A stretch of 64,000 nt of DNA from CAJXZP01 sp041563475 (GTDB lineage Bacteria; Bacteroidota; Bacteroidia; Flavobacteriales_G; Salibacteraceae), in the NCBI GenBank assembly GCA_041563475.1, contig JBFFMY010000002.1:1-64000 (forward strand), written 5' to 3'. Under the pieces are notes generated by a model. The model did no database searches, had not been told where the DNA came from, and was given only the letters and a program-made list of their open reading frames with translations. Every line of letters begins with the position of its first letter. Positions within the stretch are counted from its first letter, which is position 1. Position numbers and translations under genes: made by a program. Shown piece by piece: positions 25,409 to 33,472 of the stretch.

Positions 25409-27970
25409 ATGCTACGAGAAAGTATCTCAATTATTTTAGGGAGCATCCTGCTTTTTTCTAATGTACTTGCACAACAGAATTCATTAGAAAACGACACAGA
25501 ACTAATAAAAGGAACTTTTTTAGGCAAAACACCTCCAGTACGGGACTTTGCAACTGAGTTTGATTTTAGTCAAATAGATACAAACCAGTATTTTGAAATT
25601 AGAAATTTTAAGGATCGTTATAGAACCGGACCCATTGAGCGTAATTTAAATCCTAAGTTGGACCCCATTTGGAAACCAAATCAAAATACATCCACCCAAC
25701 GCGTACCTCAAGGAAGTATTATTCAAAATTACAATGGGATTGGTTTCACAGGTGTTCAACCTCCAGACCCTTGCGTTGCCGTAAGTTCAGAGTATGTGGT
25801 TCAAATGATAAATGGCAGTGGGGGAGCAAAATACAAAGTATGGAACAAAACAAGCAACTCACTTACAGGAGCGTTAAATGTAGATGATCTCTTTTTGGGC
25901 TACAACGGTTTAGGAGACCCAATTGTAGTTTACGATAGAATTGCCGATAGGTGGTTATTAAGCGAATTCGCAAGTTCTGGCTCTAATTTATTAGTCGCTA
26001 TTTCAGTAACCAACGATCCATTAGGGCAATTTTACACGTATGTATTTCAAGCAAATAATTTCCCTGATTACCCAAAATATTCGGTTTGGCCAGATGCCTA
26101 TTATTGTACAACAAATGAGAGTCAAACTACCATTTATGCATTTGAAAGAGATTCAATGCTTGTTGGGGCCCCAGCAATTCTAATTCGAAAAACAGTTCCT
26201 AGTTTATCCGGTTTTGGGTTCCAAGCCCTTACTCCAGTTAACTTCGAAGGAGTTGCTTCTAGCAATACACCTGCTACATTTTGGAGACACGTGGATGATG
26301 AAGCGCATTCAAATACGCCAGATCCATTTTCTGATTTTGTGCAATATTGGACCTTTACACCTAATTTTTCTTCACCTTCAAGTTCGCCATTTGTTGGACC
26401 TACTACTCTTACGGTAAGTGAATTCGATAGTGATTTGAACGGTTATTTTGCGTTTTCAGCCATAAAACAACCAAATTCAACGACAAGATTAGATCCATTA
26501 CGAGAAGTTTTCATGAATAGAATGAACTACCGAAACTTTGGTATTTTTGAATCTATTGTTGGATGTCACGTTACGGATATTGATGGATCAGACTGGGCAG
26601 GAATGCGATGGTATGAATTTAGAAAAACCGATACCTCAAACTGGACATTATATCAAGAAGGCACCTATGCACCTGATGCTGATAGTCGCTGGATGGGTTC
26701 CATTGATATTAACGCCAATGGATCTATTTGTTTGGCCTATTCTGTTTCAAGTAGTACTACATATCCATCCTTAAAATTTACAGGAAGAAATGTATGGGAC
26801 TCCCCAGGAGTAATGACTTTAACCGAACAAACTATTGTAGCTGGAGGTGGTTCAAACTCCAATAACCGGTATGGTGATTATGCCGCAATGGTTGTCGATC
26901 CTGCAGATGACTCAACATTTTGGTTTACAGGAGAATATAATCCTAGTTCAACTTGGTCCACAAGAATTGCACAATTACAATTAAATGATATTTGTAATGG
27001 TTTAACGGCAACTGCGCATCAAACCGCTTACATTTCTTGTCCAAACGATTCCAACGCAGAGGTTGAAATTTTTGCCATTGGAGGGAATTCTGGAACGTAT
27101 ACTTATAGCGTGGATAGCGTAATTTTTCAATCGAGCAATGTCCTAAGTAATTTAACTGCTGGGGATTTTGTTATCTATGTTAAAGACGGCACATGTGTAT
27201 CGCAAGTACCTATTTCTATTGTTGGACCAGATACATTCCAAATAAATACTACGCTAAGCAATATTGATTGCTACGGTAACGCTAATGGAAACATCATAGT
27301 AAGTGGAAATGGGGGAACTTCTCCAATACAATATAGTTTAGATAATATGAATTGGGTTAACTCTACTCTTTTTGATTCATTAACTGCAGGTAATTACACA
27401 GTGTACATTAGGGATGCTAATAACTGTATTTCTCAAAAGGATTCTAATATAATCACTGAACCATTGCCGCTAATTGTAACAGATTCGATTGTGCCTGCTT
27501 CATCAAGTTCTGCAACCGATGGAGCAATTTATCTTGATGTTCAAGGTGGAACACCTATTTACTATTACAGCAAAGACAGTTTAAGCTTCACCTCTAGTAA
27601 TTATTTCACAAATTTAGCCGCAGGGACCTACTTTGTGTATGTAGTTGATGCTAATGGATGTTTGGTGAAAGACACGGTGAACATTAATTCTGTTTCCGTT
27701 CCAACCATTTTCAATGAAAACAACGTTCGCTTATTTCCGAATCCAAATGCGGGAAAATTCAATATCGAGTTAGGTAGCGAATTACTTGCAAATGGAGCAG
27801 ATTTAGTGATAAGAAATCTTACAGGGCAAATAGTTTATACCCATACAATTGAATCTCAAAACTCCAATTTTATTGAAAGTATTGATATTTCAAAAAATGC
27901 AACAGGTGTTTACTTTATGATTATTACGGTCAATAGTCAAACACATACACTACAAATTGTGATGGAGTAA
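25409..27970 (+). CDS. T9SS-secreted protein with SprB-like repeats
   Basis: An 853-residue surface or secreted protein. A signal peptide ends near VLAQ (residue 21). A beta-propeller-like N-terminal region (about 60-530) lacks recognisable catalytic motifs. Three SprB-like repeats follow (about 545-760), each with a pattern of Y/S-D-hydrophobic turns ending in LTAGxYxVYVxDxNxC (variants at TAGDFVIYVKDGTC, TAGNYTVYIRDANNC and AAGTYFVYVVDANGC). The C-terminal 75 residues contain LFPNPNAGKFNIELG and end in a type A sorting signal. SprB repeats are known from gliding adhesins, but this protein is far shorter than SprB. It ends at a strong hairpin terminator. Confidence 0.85.
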   Translation: MLRESISIILGSILLFSNVLAQQNSLENDTELIKGTFLGKTPPVRDFATEFDFSQIDTNQYFEIRNFKDRYRTGPIERNLNPKLDPIWKPNQNTSTQRVPQGSIIQNYNGIGFTGVQPPDPCVAVSSEYVVQMINGSGGAKYKVWNKTSNSLTGALNVDDLFLGYNGLGDPIVVYDRIADRWLLSEFASSGSNLLVAISVTNDPLGQFYTYVFQANNFPDYPKYSVWPDAYYCTTNESQTTIYAFERDSMLVGAPAILIRKTVPSLSGFGFQALTPVNFEGVASSNTPATFWRHVDDEAHSNTPDPFSDFVQYWTFTPNFSSPSSSPFVGPTTLTVSEFDSDLNGYFAFSAIKQPNSTTRLDPLREVFMNRMNYRNFGIFESIVGCHVTDIDGSDWAGMRWYEFRKTDTSNWTLYQEGTYAPDADSRWMGSIDINANGSICLAYSVSSSTTYPSLKFTGRNVWDSPGVMTLTEQTIVAGGGSNSNNRYGDYAAMVVDPADDSTFWFTGEYNPSSTWSTRIAQLQLNDICNGLTATAHQTAYISCPNDSNAEVEIFAIGGNSGTYTYSVDSVIFQSSNVLSNLTAGDFVIYVKDGTCVSQVPISIVGPDTFQINTTLSNIDCYGNANGNIIVSGNGGTSPIQYSLDNMNWVNSTLFDSLTAGNYTVYIRDANNCISQKDSNIITEPLPLIVTDSIVPASSSSATDGAIYLDVQGGTPIYYYSKDSLSFTSSNYFTNLAAGTYFVYVVDANGCLVKDTVNINSVSVPTIFNENNVRLFPNPNAGKFNIELGSELLANGADLVIRNLTGQIVYTHTIESQNSNFIESIDISKNATGVYFMIITVNSQTHTLQIVME

Positions 27971-27995
27971 TCACATAATTAATAATGTACTTTTG

Positions 27996-28038
27996 AAGAG
28001 GCTAACCGTAGAAAACCAATCTATGATTAGCCTCTTTT
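27996..28038 (+). terminator. Intrinsic terminator after the SprB-like repeat protein
   Basis: AAGAGGCTAA (27996-28005) pairs exactly with TTAGCCTCTT (28027-28036) around a 21-base loop, followed by a short T-rich run. It ends only 11 bases before the recQ ATG, so recQ transcription must start within or around it or depend on read-through. Confidence 0.75.
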
Positions 28039-28049
28039 CTTTATAAACA

Positions 28050-29924
28050 ATGCAAGAAAAAGCAACAAAAACACTTCAGAAGTATTGGGGATTTGAAAGT
28101 TTCCGACCAGATCAAGAAAAGGTTGTTTCCAGTATTCTTGCAAAAAACGACACCTTAGCTTTGCTTCCTACTGGTGGGGGTAAATCCATATGTTATCAAG
28201 TACCAGGTGTTCTACTAGAAGGAGTAACAATTGTCATTTCGCCATTAATCGCCTTAATGAACGACCAAATTGAAGGTCTTAAAAAACGAGGGATTTCCGC
28301 CATTGCTATTTCATCCAATATGAGTTTTAAAGAACTCATAATTGCTTTAGAAAATGTGGTTTACGGTAAATATAAATTTCTATACGTCTCTCCTGAACGT
28401 GTTTCAAGTGACTTATTTCAGCAAAAATTAAGAGACATGAACGTGTCGTTTTTTGCCATTGACGAAGCACACTGTATTTCTCAGTGGGGTTTTGATTTTA
28501 GACCAAGTTATTTGAAATTGAATGTTCTTCGAGAACTGAAACCAAACACCCCTATTTTAGCTTTGACAGCAAGTGCTCCACCGAAGGTGGTTACAGATAT
28601 TAAACAGTTGCTAAACTTAAAAAACGTTCAATTCATAACCGGTAATTTTGAACGAAAAAATCTATCCTACTATCTCCTAAAATCGGATAATAAGGCCAAT
28701 CGGATTCACAGTATTTTAGAAAAAAACAATAGTCCCTCAAGTATTATCTATGGATACACCCGAAAAAACGCACGTGATTTTTCGCAATGGTTAAACTCTC
28801 AAGGCTTAAAATCTAATTTTTACCACGGAGGGCTTACCCATGAAGAACGTGAAAATGCTCGTTTAAATTGGATGAATAACACTACACCCATTATGTGCGC
28901 TACAAATGCCTTCGGAATGGGAATTGACAAACCTGATGTGAAATTTGTACTTCATCAAAATCTTCCAATGAGTATTGAAGCCTATTATCAGGAGGCCGGT
29001 CGAGCTGGTCGAGACGGCAACAAGGCATGGGCAATTACCCTATATAGTCAAAGTGATTTAATTGATTTGAGGGCGCGTTTAGCTTTGTCTTTTCCTGAAA
29101 TACCTGTTATCAAAAATGTGTATAAAGCACTTACTAATTATTATGTTTTGCCACCTGGGACAGGGAAAGATCGATCTTTCGCCTTTGAAATCGGAGTGTT
29201 TTGTAAACGGTTTAATCTAAAGCCTATAACCGTTTTTAGTTCGTTAAAATTTCTAGAGAAGGAAGGTTATGTAAGTCTTTCCGAATCCGCCAGAAGTCCT
29301 TCTAGAATACATATTACAACATTTCAACAAAAGTTATATGGCTTTGGAATTACGGATAAAAATATTGGAAAGTCAATTGATGTATTATTACGCTCGTATA
29401 CTGGGTTATTTGATGGATTTGAAACCATTAACGAATCCCTTTTAGCCCAGCGAATTCAAATTGATCGGAAGGAAATTGTACGTCACTTTCGTCAATTAGC
29501 TAAATTGGGACTAATTGATTATTTGGAACAGTCTGAAACCCCTTGGATAACATTTACGGAAGAAATCCTCACAGAAAAAAACTTACGAATAAGCCCAGAA
29601 AATTATTTACAGCAAAAGGAATTAGCCAAAACAAGGTTGGATGCATTCGAACATTTTCTTACGACAAAAACCCAATGCAGAAATCAAGTATTGATGCAAT
29701 ACTTTGGAATTGAAAGTCATGAAAATTGTGGGATTTGCGATGTATGCCTTAATAAAAACAAGTCTAAATTAAATTCAATTTCCTTTCAAAACATTTCTAA
29801 TAAAATTAAACAATTAGCCGAACAGAAAATGGATTTCAAAACCATTATCGACTCATTTCCAATTAATGAACGAGAAGAAGCCATAAGCGTTTTAACTTTT
29901 TTGCAGGATGAGCACTTAATTTAA
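28050..29924 (+). CDS. recQ: RecQ-type ATP-dependent DNA helicase
   Basis: A 624-residue 3'-5' helicase for recombination and fork repair. Motifs: Walker A LLPTGGGKSICYQVP near residue 40, DEAH box in FAIDEAHCISQWGFDF near 135, TASAPP in place of the usual TATA, and ATNAFGMGIDKPDVKFV plus YYQEAGRAGRDG near 290-330. The RQC zinc ligands appear as CRNQVLMQYFG then CGICDVC near 545-570. There is no HRDC domain; the C-terminus is short after the zinc cluster. That makes it an RQC-only form, common in Bacteroidota, where two recQ genes per genome are frequent. The immediate upstream hairpin raises the question of where its promoter lies. Confidence 0.95.
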   Translation: MQEKATKTLQKYWGFESFRPDQEKVVSSILAKNDTLALLPTGGGKSICYQVPGVLLEGVTIVISPLIALMNDQIEGLKKRGISAIAISSNMSFKELIIALENVVYGKYKFLYVSPERVSSDLFQQKLRDMNVSFFAIDEAHCISQWGFDFRPSYLKLNVLRELKPNTPILALTASAPPKVVTDIKQLLNLKNVQFITGNFERKNLSYYLLKSDNKANRIHSILEKNNSPSSIIYGYTRKNARDFSQWLNSQGLKSNFYHGGLTHEERENARLNWMNNTTPIMCATNAFGMGIDKPDVKFVLHQNLPMSIEAYYQEAGRAGRDGNKAWAITLYSQSDLIDLRARLALSFPEIPVIKNVYKALTNYYVLPPGTGKDRSFAFEIGVFCKRFNLKPITVFSSLKFLEKEGYVSLSESARSPSRIHITTFQQKLYGFGITDKNIGKSIDVLLRSYTGLFDGFETINESLLAQRIQIDRKEIVRHFRQLAKLGLIDYLEQSETPWITFTEEILTEKNLRISPENYLQQKELAKTRLDAFEHFLTTKTQCRNQVLMQYFGIESHENCGICDVCLNKNKSKLNSISFQNISNKIKQLAEQKMDFKTIIDSFPINEREEAISVLTFLQDEHLI

Positions 29925-29976
29925 TTCCTACGTATTACTCCTTCCGAGAAGAAATACTCTTTTATAACTTTTTTAA

Positions 29977-30309
29977 AATTCTCCATTTTATTTTTCCATA
30001 AACGCAGAATATAGGTGTAATTTTAGGCGTCTATCCACAATTTATTTTGAAACATTATTTATGTGGGAAAATGTACACAGTCAAAAAGTTCCTGTCGGAT
30101 TATCAATTGGATATGGTTTAACTTCATTCCCAGATGTTGTTATGAATAATGGAGGTGTTTCCAATTTTTTTACCAGTAGAATTGGCTACACGGGGTCAAC
30201 AGATTTTGAGTTAGGTGTTTCATTTAATTTATATGACGTGTATTTGGAAAGTGCACAGGAAAAAGCAATCGTTTCAAACTTACAGTTGATTCTTAAATTT
30301 TATTTTTAA
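29977..30309 (+). pseudogene. Remnant of an outer-membrane beta-barrel gene
   Basis: An open frame runs from just after a stop at 29974-29976 to 30309, longer than the 82-codon stretch that begins at the ATG at 30061. The translation upstream of that ATG (FSINAEYR, then RRLSTIYFETLFM) continues seamlessly into alternating aromatic strands (VGLSIGYGLTSFP, SRIGYTGSTDFELGVSFNLYDV) and ends LILKFYF, like the last strands of a barrel. There is no signal peptide or plausible start for the longer frame. I read it as the 3' part of a barrel gene whose 5' part was lost. A short genuine gene starting at 30061 is possible but would lack an export signal. Confidence 0.4.
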
Positions 30310-30341
30310 AGATTTACCTAAAAAAATAAAAACCACAAAAA

Positions 30342-30373
30342 ATGCCGAGTAAATAAATTCCTCGGCATATTTT
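30342..30373. terminator. Terminator between barrel remnant and cold-shock gene
   Basis: ATGCCGAG (30342-30349) pairs with CTCGGCAT (30361-30368) around an 11-base loop, with an A-rich run before and a T-rich run after. It lies between the convergent frames ending at 30309 and 30396, so it probably serves the cold-shock gene and perhaps both. Confidence 0.75.
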
Positions 30374-30395
30374 ATATAAAACTAGTATTAACGTA

Positions 30396-30845
30396 CTACT
30401 TTTTCACTAATTTAACGCGGACAGCGTTCATTCCCTTCATTCCTTTCTCTAGTTCATAAGTAACAATATCACCCTCCTTAATGTCTTCTAACAAGCCATT
30501 TACATGAACAAAATATTTCTCATCCGTATTTGTTTCTCTAATAAAGCCGAAGCCTTTTGACGTATCAAAAAAGTCAACTTTACCCGTTAAATCCACAGGT
30601 TCTTCTTTCTCTCTTTTTGGTACACCCAACTCAATACTTGAAGCTTCTACTTTAATTCTTTTTGCTGGATCTGGCGGAGTATCTGTTAATTGACCGAACT
30701 CATCCACATACGCAATCATGTTTTCGAATCCGCTTACCTTAGGTTGCAACTTTCTCTCTTCACGTTTAAGTTGTTTTTCCTTTTTTTTCTTTAAACGTTT
30801 TTTCTCTTTTTCTTTTTTGTTAAATGTTTCTTGCGATTTCGCCAT
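30396..30845 (-). CDS. Cold-shock-domain protein with a basic N-terminal extension
   Basis: A 149-residue nucleic-acid-binding protein. The N-terminal 35 residues are almost all Lys, Glu and Arg, forming a charged helix. The C-terminal 65 residues are a cold-shock OB fold with GKVDFFDTSKGFGFIRE (RNP1-type KGFGFI) and KYFVHV (RNP2-type), and an ending VRVKLVKK. The combination is common in Bacteroidota and acts as an RNA chaperone or translation-linked factor. A TAnnTTTG-like element about 95-100 bases upstream would give a long leader, as in many cold-shock genes whose mRNA leader is temperature-sensing; that is inference here. Confidence 0.88.
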   Translation of the reverse strand: MAKSQETFNKKEKEKKRLKKKKEKQLKREERKLQPKVSGFENMIAYVDEFGQLTDTPPDPAKRIKVEASSIELGVPKREKEEPVDLTGKVDFFDTSKGFGFIRETNTDEKYFVHVNGLLEDIKEGDIVTYELEKGMKGMNAVRVKLVKK

Positions 30846-31150
30846 ATTTACTTCTTAAAATTTTTGGTTATCAAACTTTTCACCCTAATCCCACTTTTCC
30901 ATCTAAAAAATTTAAAGTACAACTAAGCTAAAATGCTCTTGGTGCAAATGTACCAATAAAATAAAGGCCACGCTTGCATTCCATTTAATTTACTAACACT
31001 AATTCCATTTTATTATCTGGTGACAAACGGTTACAAACGACTAGTAAGCATTTAAGTACCGAATAAAGTTTTTTACGTGATAAATATTTGCCTTGTCAAT
31101 ATCGACAAACCACAAAACGTAATTCTATTATTAATTAAATACATAACACT
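30846..31150. other. Divergent intergenic region between cold-shock and ssb genes
   Basis: This 305-base spacer holds no supported gene. It contains a minus-strand -7 element at 30945-30952 for the cold-shock gene. Its 95-base leader (30846-30944) is A/T-rich with no strong hairpin visible by eye. The ssb side has only an imperfect AATATTTG at 31083-31090, 60 bases before the ssb ATG. Confidence 0.5.
30945..30952 (-). promoter_or_regulatory. Candidate -7 promoter element for the cold-shock gene
   Basis: Reads TACATTTG on the minus strand, a full match to TAnnTTTG, leaving a leader of roughly 90 bases before the ATG at 30845. The long leader is the notable point; a TTG at normal spacing is not evident. 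Confidence 0.4.
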
Positions 31151-31510
31151 ATGAGTACTTTAAGAAACAGAGTTCAATTAATCGGGAACTTAGGAAAAAA
31201 CCCAGAAATCGTAAATTTCGATGGAGGGAAAAAATTAGCGAAATTTTCTATCGCCACGAATGAATCCTATAAAAACAAAAATGGGGAGCGTGTTACCGAT
31301 ACACAATGGCATAATGTGGTTGCCTGGGGACCTACTGCGGGAATTATTGAAAAATTTTGTACAAAGGGTCAAGAAGTGGCAATTGAAGGAAAGCTTAATC
31401 ATTCAACTTATGAAAAAGATGGCGTAACCCATTACAAAACAGAGATACTCGTAAGTGAGGTACAATTACTTTCAAAAGCGAAAGAAACGGAACAGGTTCC
31501 TTCGAATTAG
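31151..31510 (+). CDS. ssb: Single-stranded DNA-binding protein, short form without acidic tail
   Basis: A 119-residue OB-fold protein. The N-terminal 105 residues match SSB: NRVQLIGNLGKNPEI, LAKFSIATNESYKNKNGE, TQWHNVVAWG, and EVAIEGKLNHSTYEKDG. It then stops at KETEQVPSN. The glycine/proline linker and the acidic DDIPF-type tip through which the main SSB recruits RecQ, RecO, primase and others are absent. Bacteroidota commonly carry such short paralogues beside a full-length SSB. It is probably a secondary SSB for repair, DNA uptake or a mobile element; no neighbour decides this. The gene is alone, convergent with nhaC. Confidence 0.92.
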   Translation: MSTLRNRVQLIGNLGKNPEIVNFDGGKKLAKFSIATNESYKNKNGERVTDTQWHNVVAWGPTAGIIEKFCTKGQEVAIEGKLNHSTYEKDGVTHYKTEILVSEVQLLSKAKETEQVPSN

Positions 31511-31540
31511 ACAAAACACCCTAATACTTATCCTAAGATT

Positions 31541-31577
31541 CGCTGCGTTGAAGAACTTTTGGTTCTTTAGCTCAGCG
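31541..31577. terminator. Weak hairpin between ssb and nhaC
   Basis: AAGAAC (31551-31556) pairs with GTTCTT (31562-31567), and outer CGCTG (31541-31545) with CAGCG (31573-31577), leaving unpaired bases between. It lies between convergent stops at 31510 and 31589. Interrupted pairing makes it a weak call. Confidence 0.35.
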
Positions 31578-31588
31578 ATTTCTTTTCA

Positions 31589-33472
31589 TTAACCATCCGT
31601 AGGCTTACCATAAAAGTGAACAACTCCGTACAAAACCATTAATCCCAATGGCATGGTAATAAAGGAGGAAACACCCATAGCAGCCGGGATTGACCCTATC
31701 ACAATGGCCACTACTCCCACTGTTAAGGCATAGGGCATTTGCGTTTTTACGTGATTTAAATGATTACATGAGGTGGCTAATGAGCTCAATATGGTTGTAT
31801 CGGAAATAGGAGAACAATGATCTCCGAAAACACTACCTGCTAAAACTACCGAAACTACGTTATAGAATATGATCATAGCTTCTTCATGTGATAAACCTCC
31901 TTCAATGGCTATATGATAGGATGCAGGTAACAACAAAGGATATAAAATAGCCATTGTGCCCCAGGATGAACCCGTAGAAAATGAAACCAACCCTGAAATA
32001 ATGAACACTACTGCAGGAACAAAAACTGGAGAAAAAGAATCACTCCATAAACCTTGTAAAAAAACCGCTGTTTGCATGTCTTCTGTAATCCCAGCTAATG
32101 ACCAAGCAGAAATCAAAATAACCATTGCAGGAATCATGGTTTTGAATCCGGCTATACCAGATTCAATTGTTTCTTCCAATTTCATTATTCTTTGGGATAT
32201 GGTCATAATAACAGCTACTACTACACCCGAAAAAGAAGACCACACAAGGGCTTTGTATGAATCGGAATTTCCAATCACAATAGAAAGTTTTCTAAATGCA
32301 CTTTCTTGCGAAATGGAAACCAAATCAGTGGAATGATAGCCCGTAACTAACATCCCAACAATAGCCCCAATAATAATAACCAAAATAGGAATTATTGCAT
32401 TAAAGGCCAGAGGATTAACCCCCTCTTTGGAAGTGAATTCACTCTCTACACTTTCTCCAGAAAAACTTTTGTCTTCCGCAGCATTTCGTGCATTTTTTTC
32501 AAACTGCAGCATGGGTCCAAAATCTTTTCCTTTAAAAATAAGCATCAGCATAAATGCCAAAGTAAAAATGGGATAGAACGCGTATTTTAACGATTGTAAA
32601 AATACCCCATAAGGTGATTCAGTTACTTCAGGTAAATGACTTAGTCCGGATTCTATATAACCCAATTCTGCACCTATCCATGTAGTTACAAAAGCAATGG
32701 CAGCAACGGGAGCTGCGGTTGAATCCACTAAATAGGCTAATTTTTCGCGAGAAATTTTCAATCTATCTGCCACGGGCCGCATGGTATTACCTACTACCAA
32801 GGTATTTGCATAGTCATCAAAAAAAATGAGTATCCCCATAAACCAAATGACCAATTGCCCACTTTTTGGGTTTTTCGCATAAGGCTCTAGTCGGTTTACA
32901 ACACCGCGCATTCCTCCATTTTTAGAAATAATACTTACCACAGCGGCAATAAACATGGAAAAGACAATTACTGCAATGTGGGACCAACTATTTATTGCAT
33001 TAATAGCGTAGGTATCAATAGTTTGTAAAAACCCAGATAATAACCCACTAAAACCTTTGGCATAAAAAGAAATTATTAAGGTCCCAGATAAAATCCCAAT
33101 AAATAAAGAGCTAATTACTTCCTTAAATAACAATGCCAGTAAAATTGCGAGCATTGGCGGAATTATGGATAACCATTGAGGGATTGGGTTAATTTCTATA
33201 TGTGCTTTTTCATTATTGACCTGTACAATTAAACTTTCCTTTTCCGTTGATGCATACGAAATAAGAATTTGACCATTCGGATCTATTTCAAAATTTTGTG
33301 GAACTGAATTGAGAAAAACAGTGGAGTTTGAGTCCGCCCTATCATAGTTAATAATTATATCAAAATCAATACCTTGAACAATAATTTCCGGAACTATTAA
33401 AGAGACTTTTTTTTGCGCAAACCCAGAAACAAAAAGACTAAGAAGAGCTAAACCGATAATAAATTTTCTCAT
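31589..33472 (-). CDS. NhaC-type Na+/H+ antiporter with an extracytoplasmic N-terminal domain
   Basis: A 627-residue inner-membrane transporter. It begins with a signal-like helix (ending near FAQK) and about 80 beta-rich residues (LIVPEIIVQGIDFDIIINYDRADS), an extra domain outside the membrane. From about residue 100 an NhaC-family antiporter core follows, with FFDDYANTLVVGNTMRP, SREKLAYLVDSTAAPVAAIA and FGDHCSPISDTTILSS, polar motifs of the ion-binding centre. Family members exchange Na+ or other cations, or carry malate/lactate with Na+. Its ATG overlaps the stop of the upstream acyl-CoA ligase gene by 4 bases, so the two are co-translated. Transport specificity is undetermined. Confidence 0.85.
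   Translation of the reverse strand: MRKFIIGLALLSLFVSGFAQKKVSLIVPEIIVQGIDFDIIINYDRADSNSTVFLNSVPQNFEIDPNGQILISYASTEKESLIVQVNNEKAHIEINPIPQWLSIIPPMLAILLALLFKEVISSLFIGILSGTLIISFYAKGFSGLLSGFLQTIDTYAINAINSWSHIAVIVFSMFIAAVVSIISKNGGMRGVVNRLEPYAKNPKSGQLVIWFMGILIFFDDYANTLVVGNTMRPVADRLKISREKLAYLVDSTAAPVAAIAFVTTWIGAELGYIESGLSHLPEVTESPYGVFLQSLKYAFYPIFTLAFMLMLIFKGKDFGPMLQFEKNARNAAEDKSFSGESVESEFTSKEGVNPLAFNAIIPILVIIIGAIVGMLVTGYHSTDLVSISQESAFRKLSIVIGNSDSYKALVWSSFSGVVVAVIMTISQRIMKLEETIESGIAGFKTMIPAMVILISAWSLAGITEDMQTAVFLQGLWSDSFSPVFVPAVVFIISGLVSFSTGSSWGTMAILYPLLLPASYHIAIEGGLSHEEAMIIFYNVVSVVLAGSVFGDHCSPISDTTILSSLATSCNHLNHVKTQMPYALTVGVVAIVIGSIPAAMGVSSFITMPLGLMVLYGVVHFYGKPTDG

Noticed and set aside
31956..32336. 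126-codon frame inside nhaC
   Set aside because: Antisense to conserved antiporter helices; no start context or family features.
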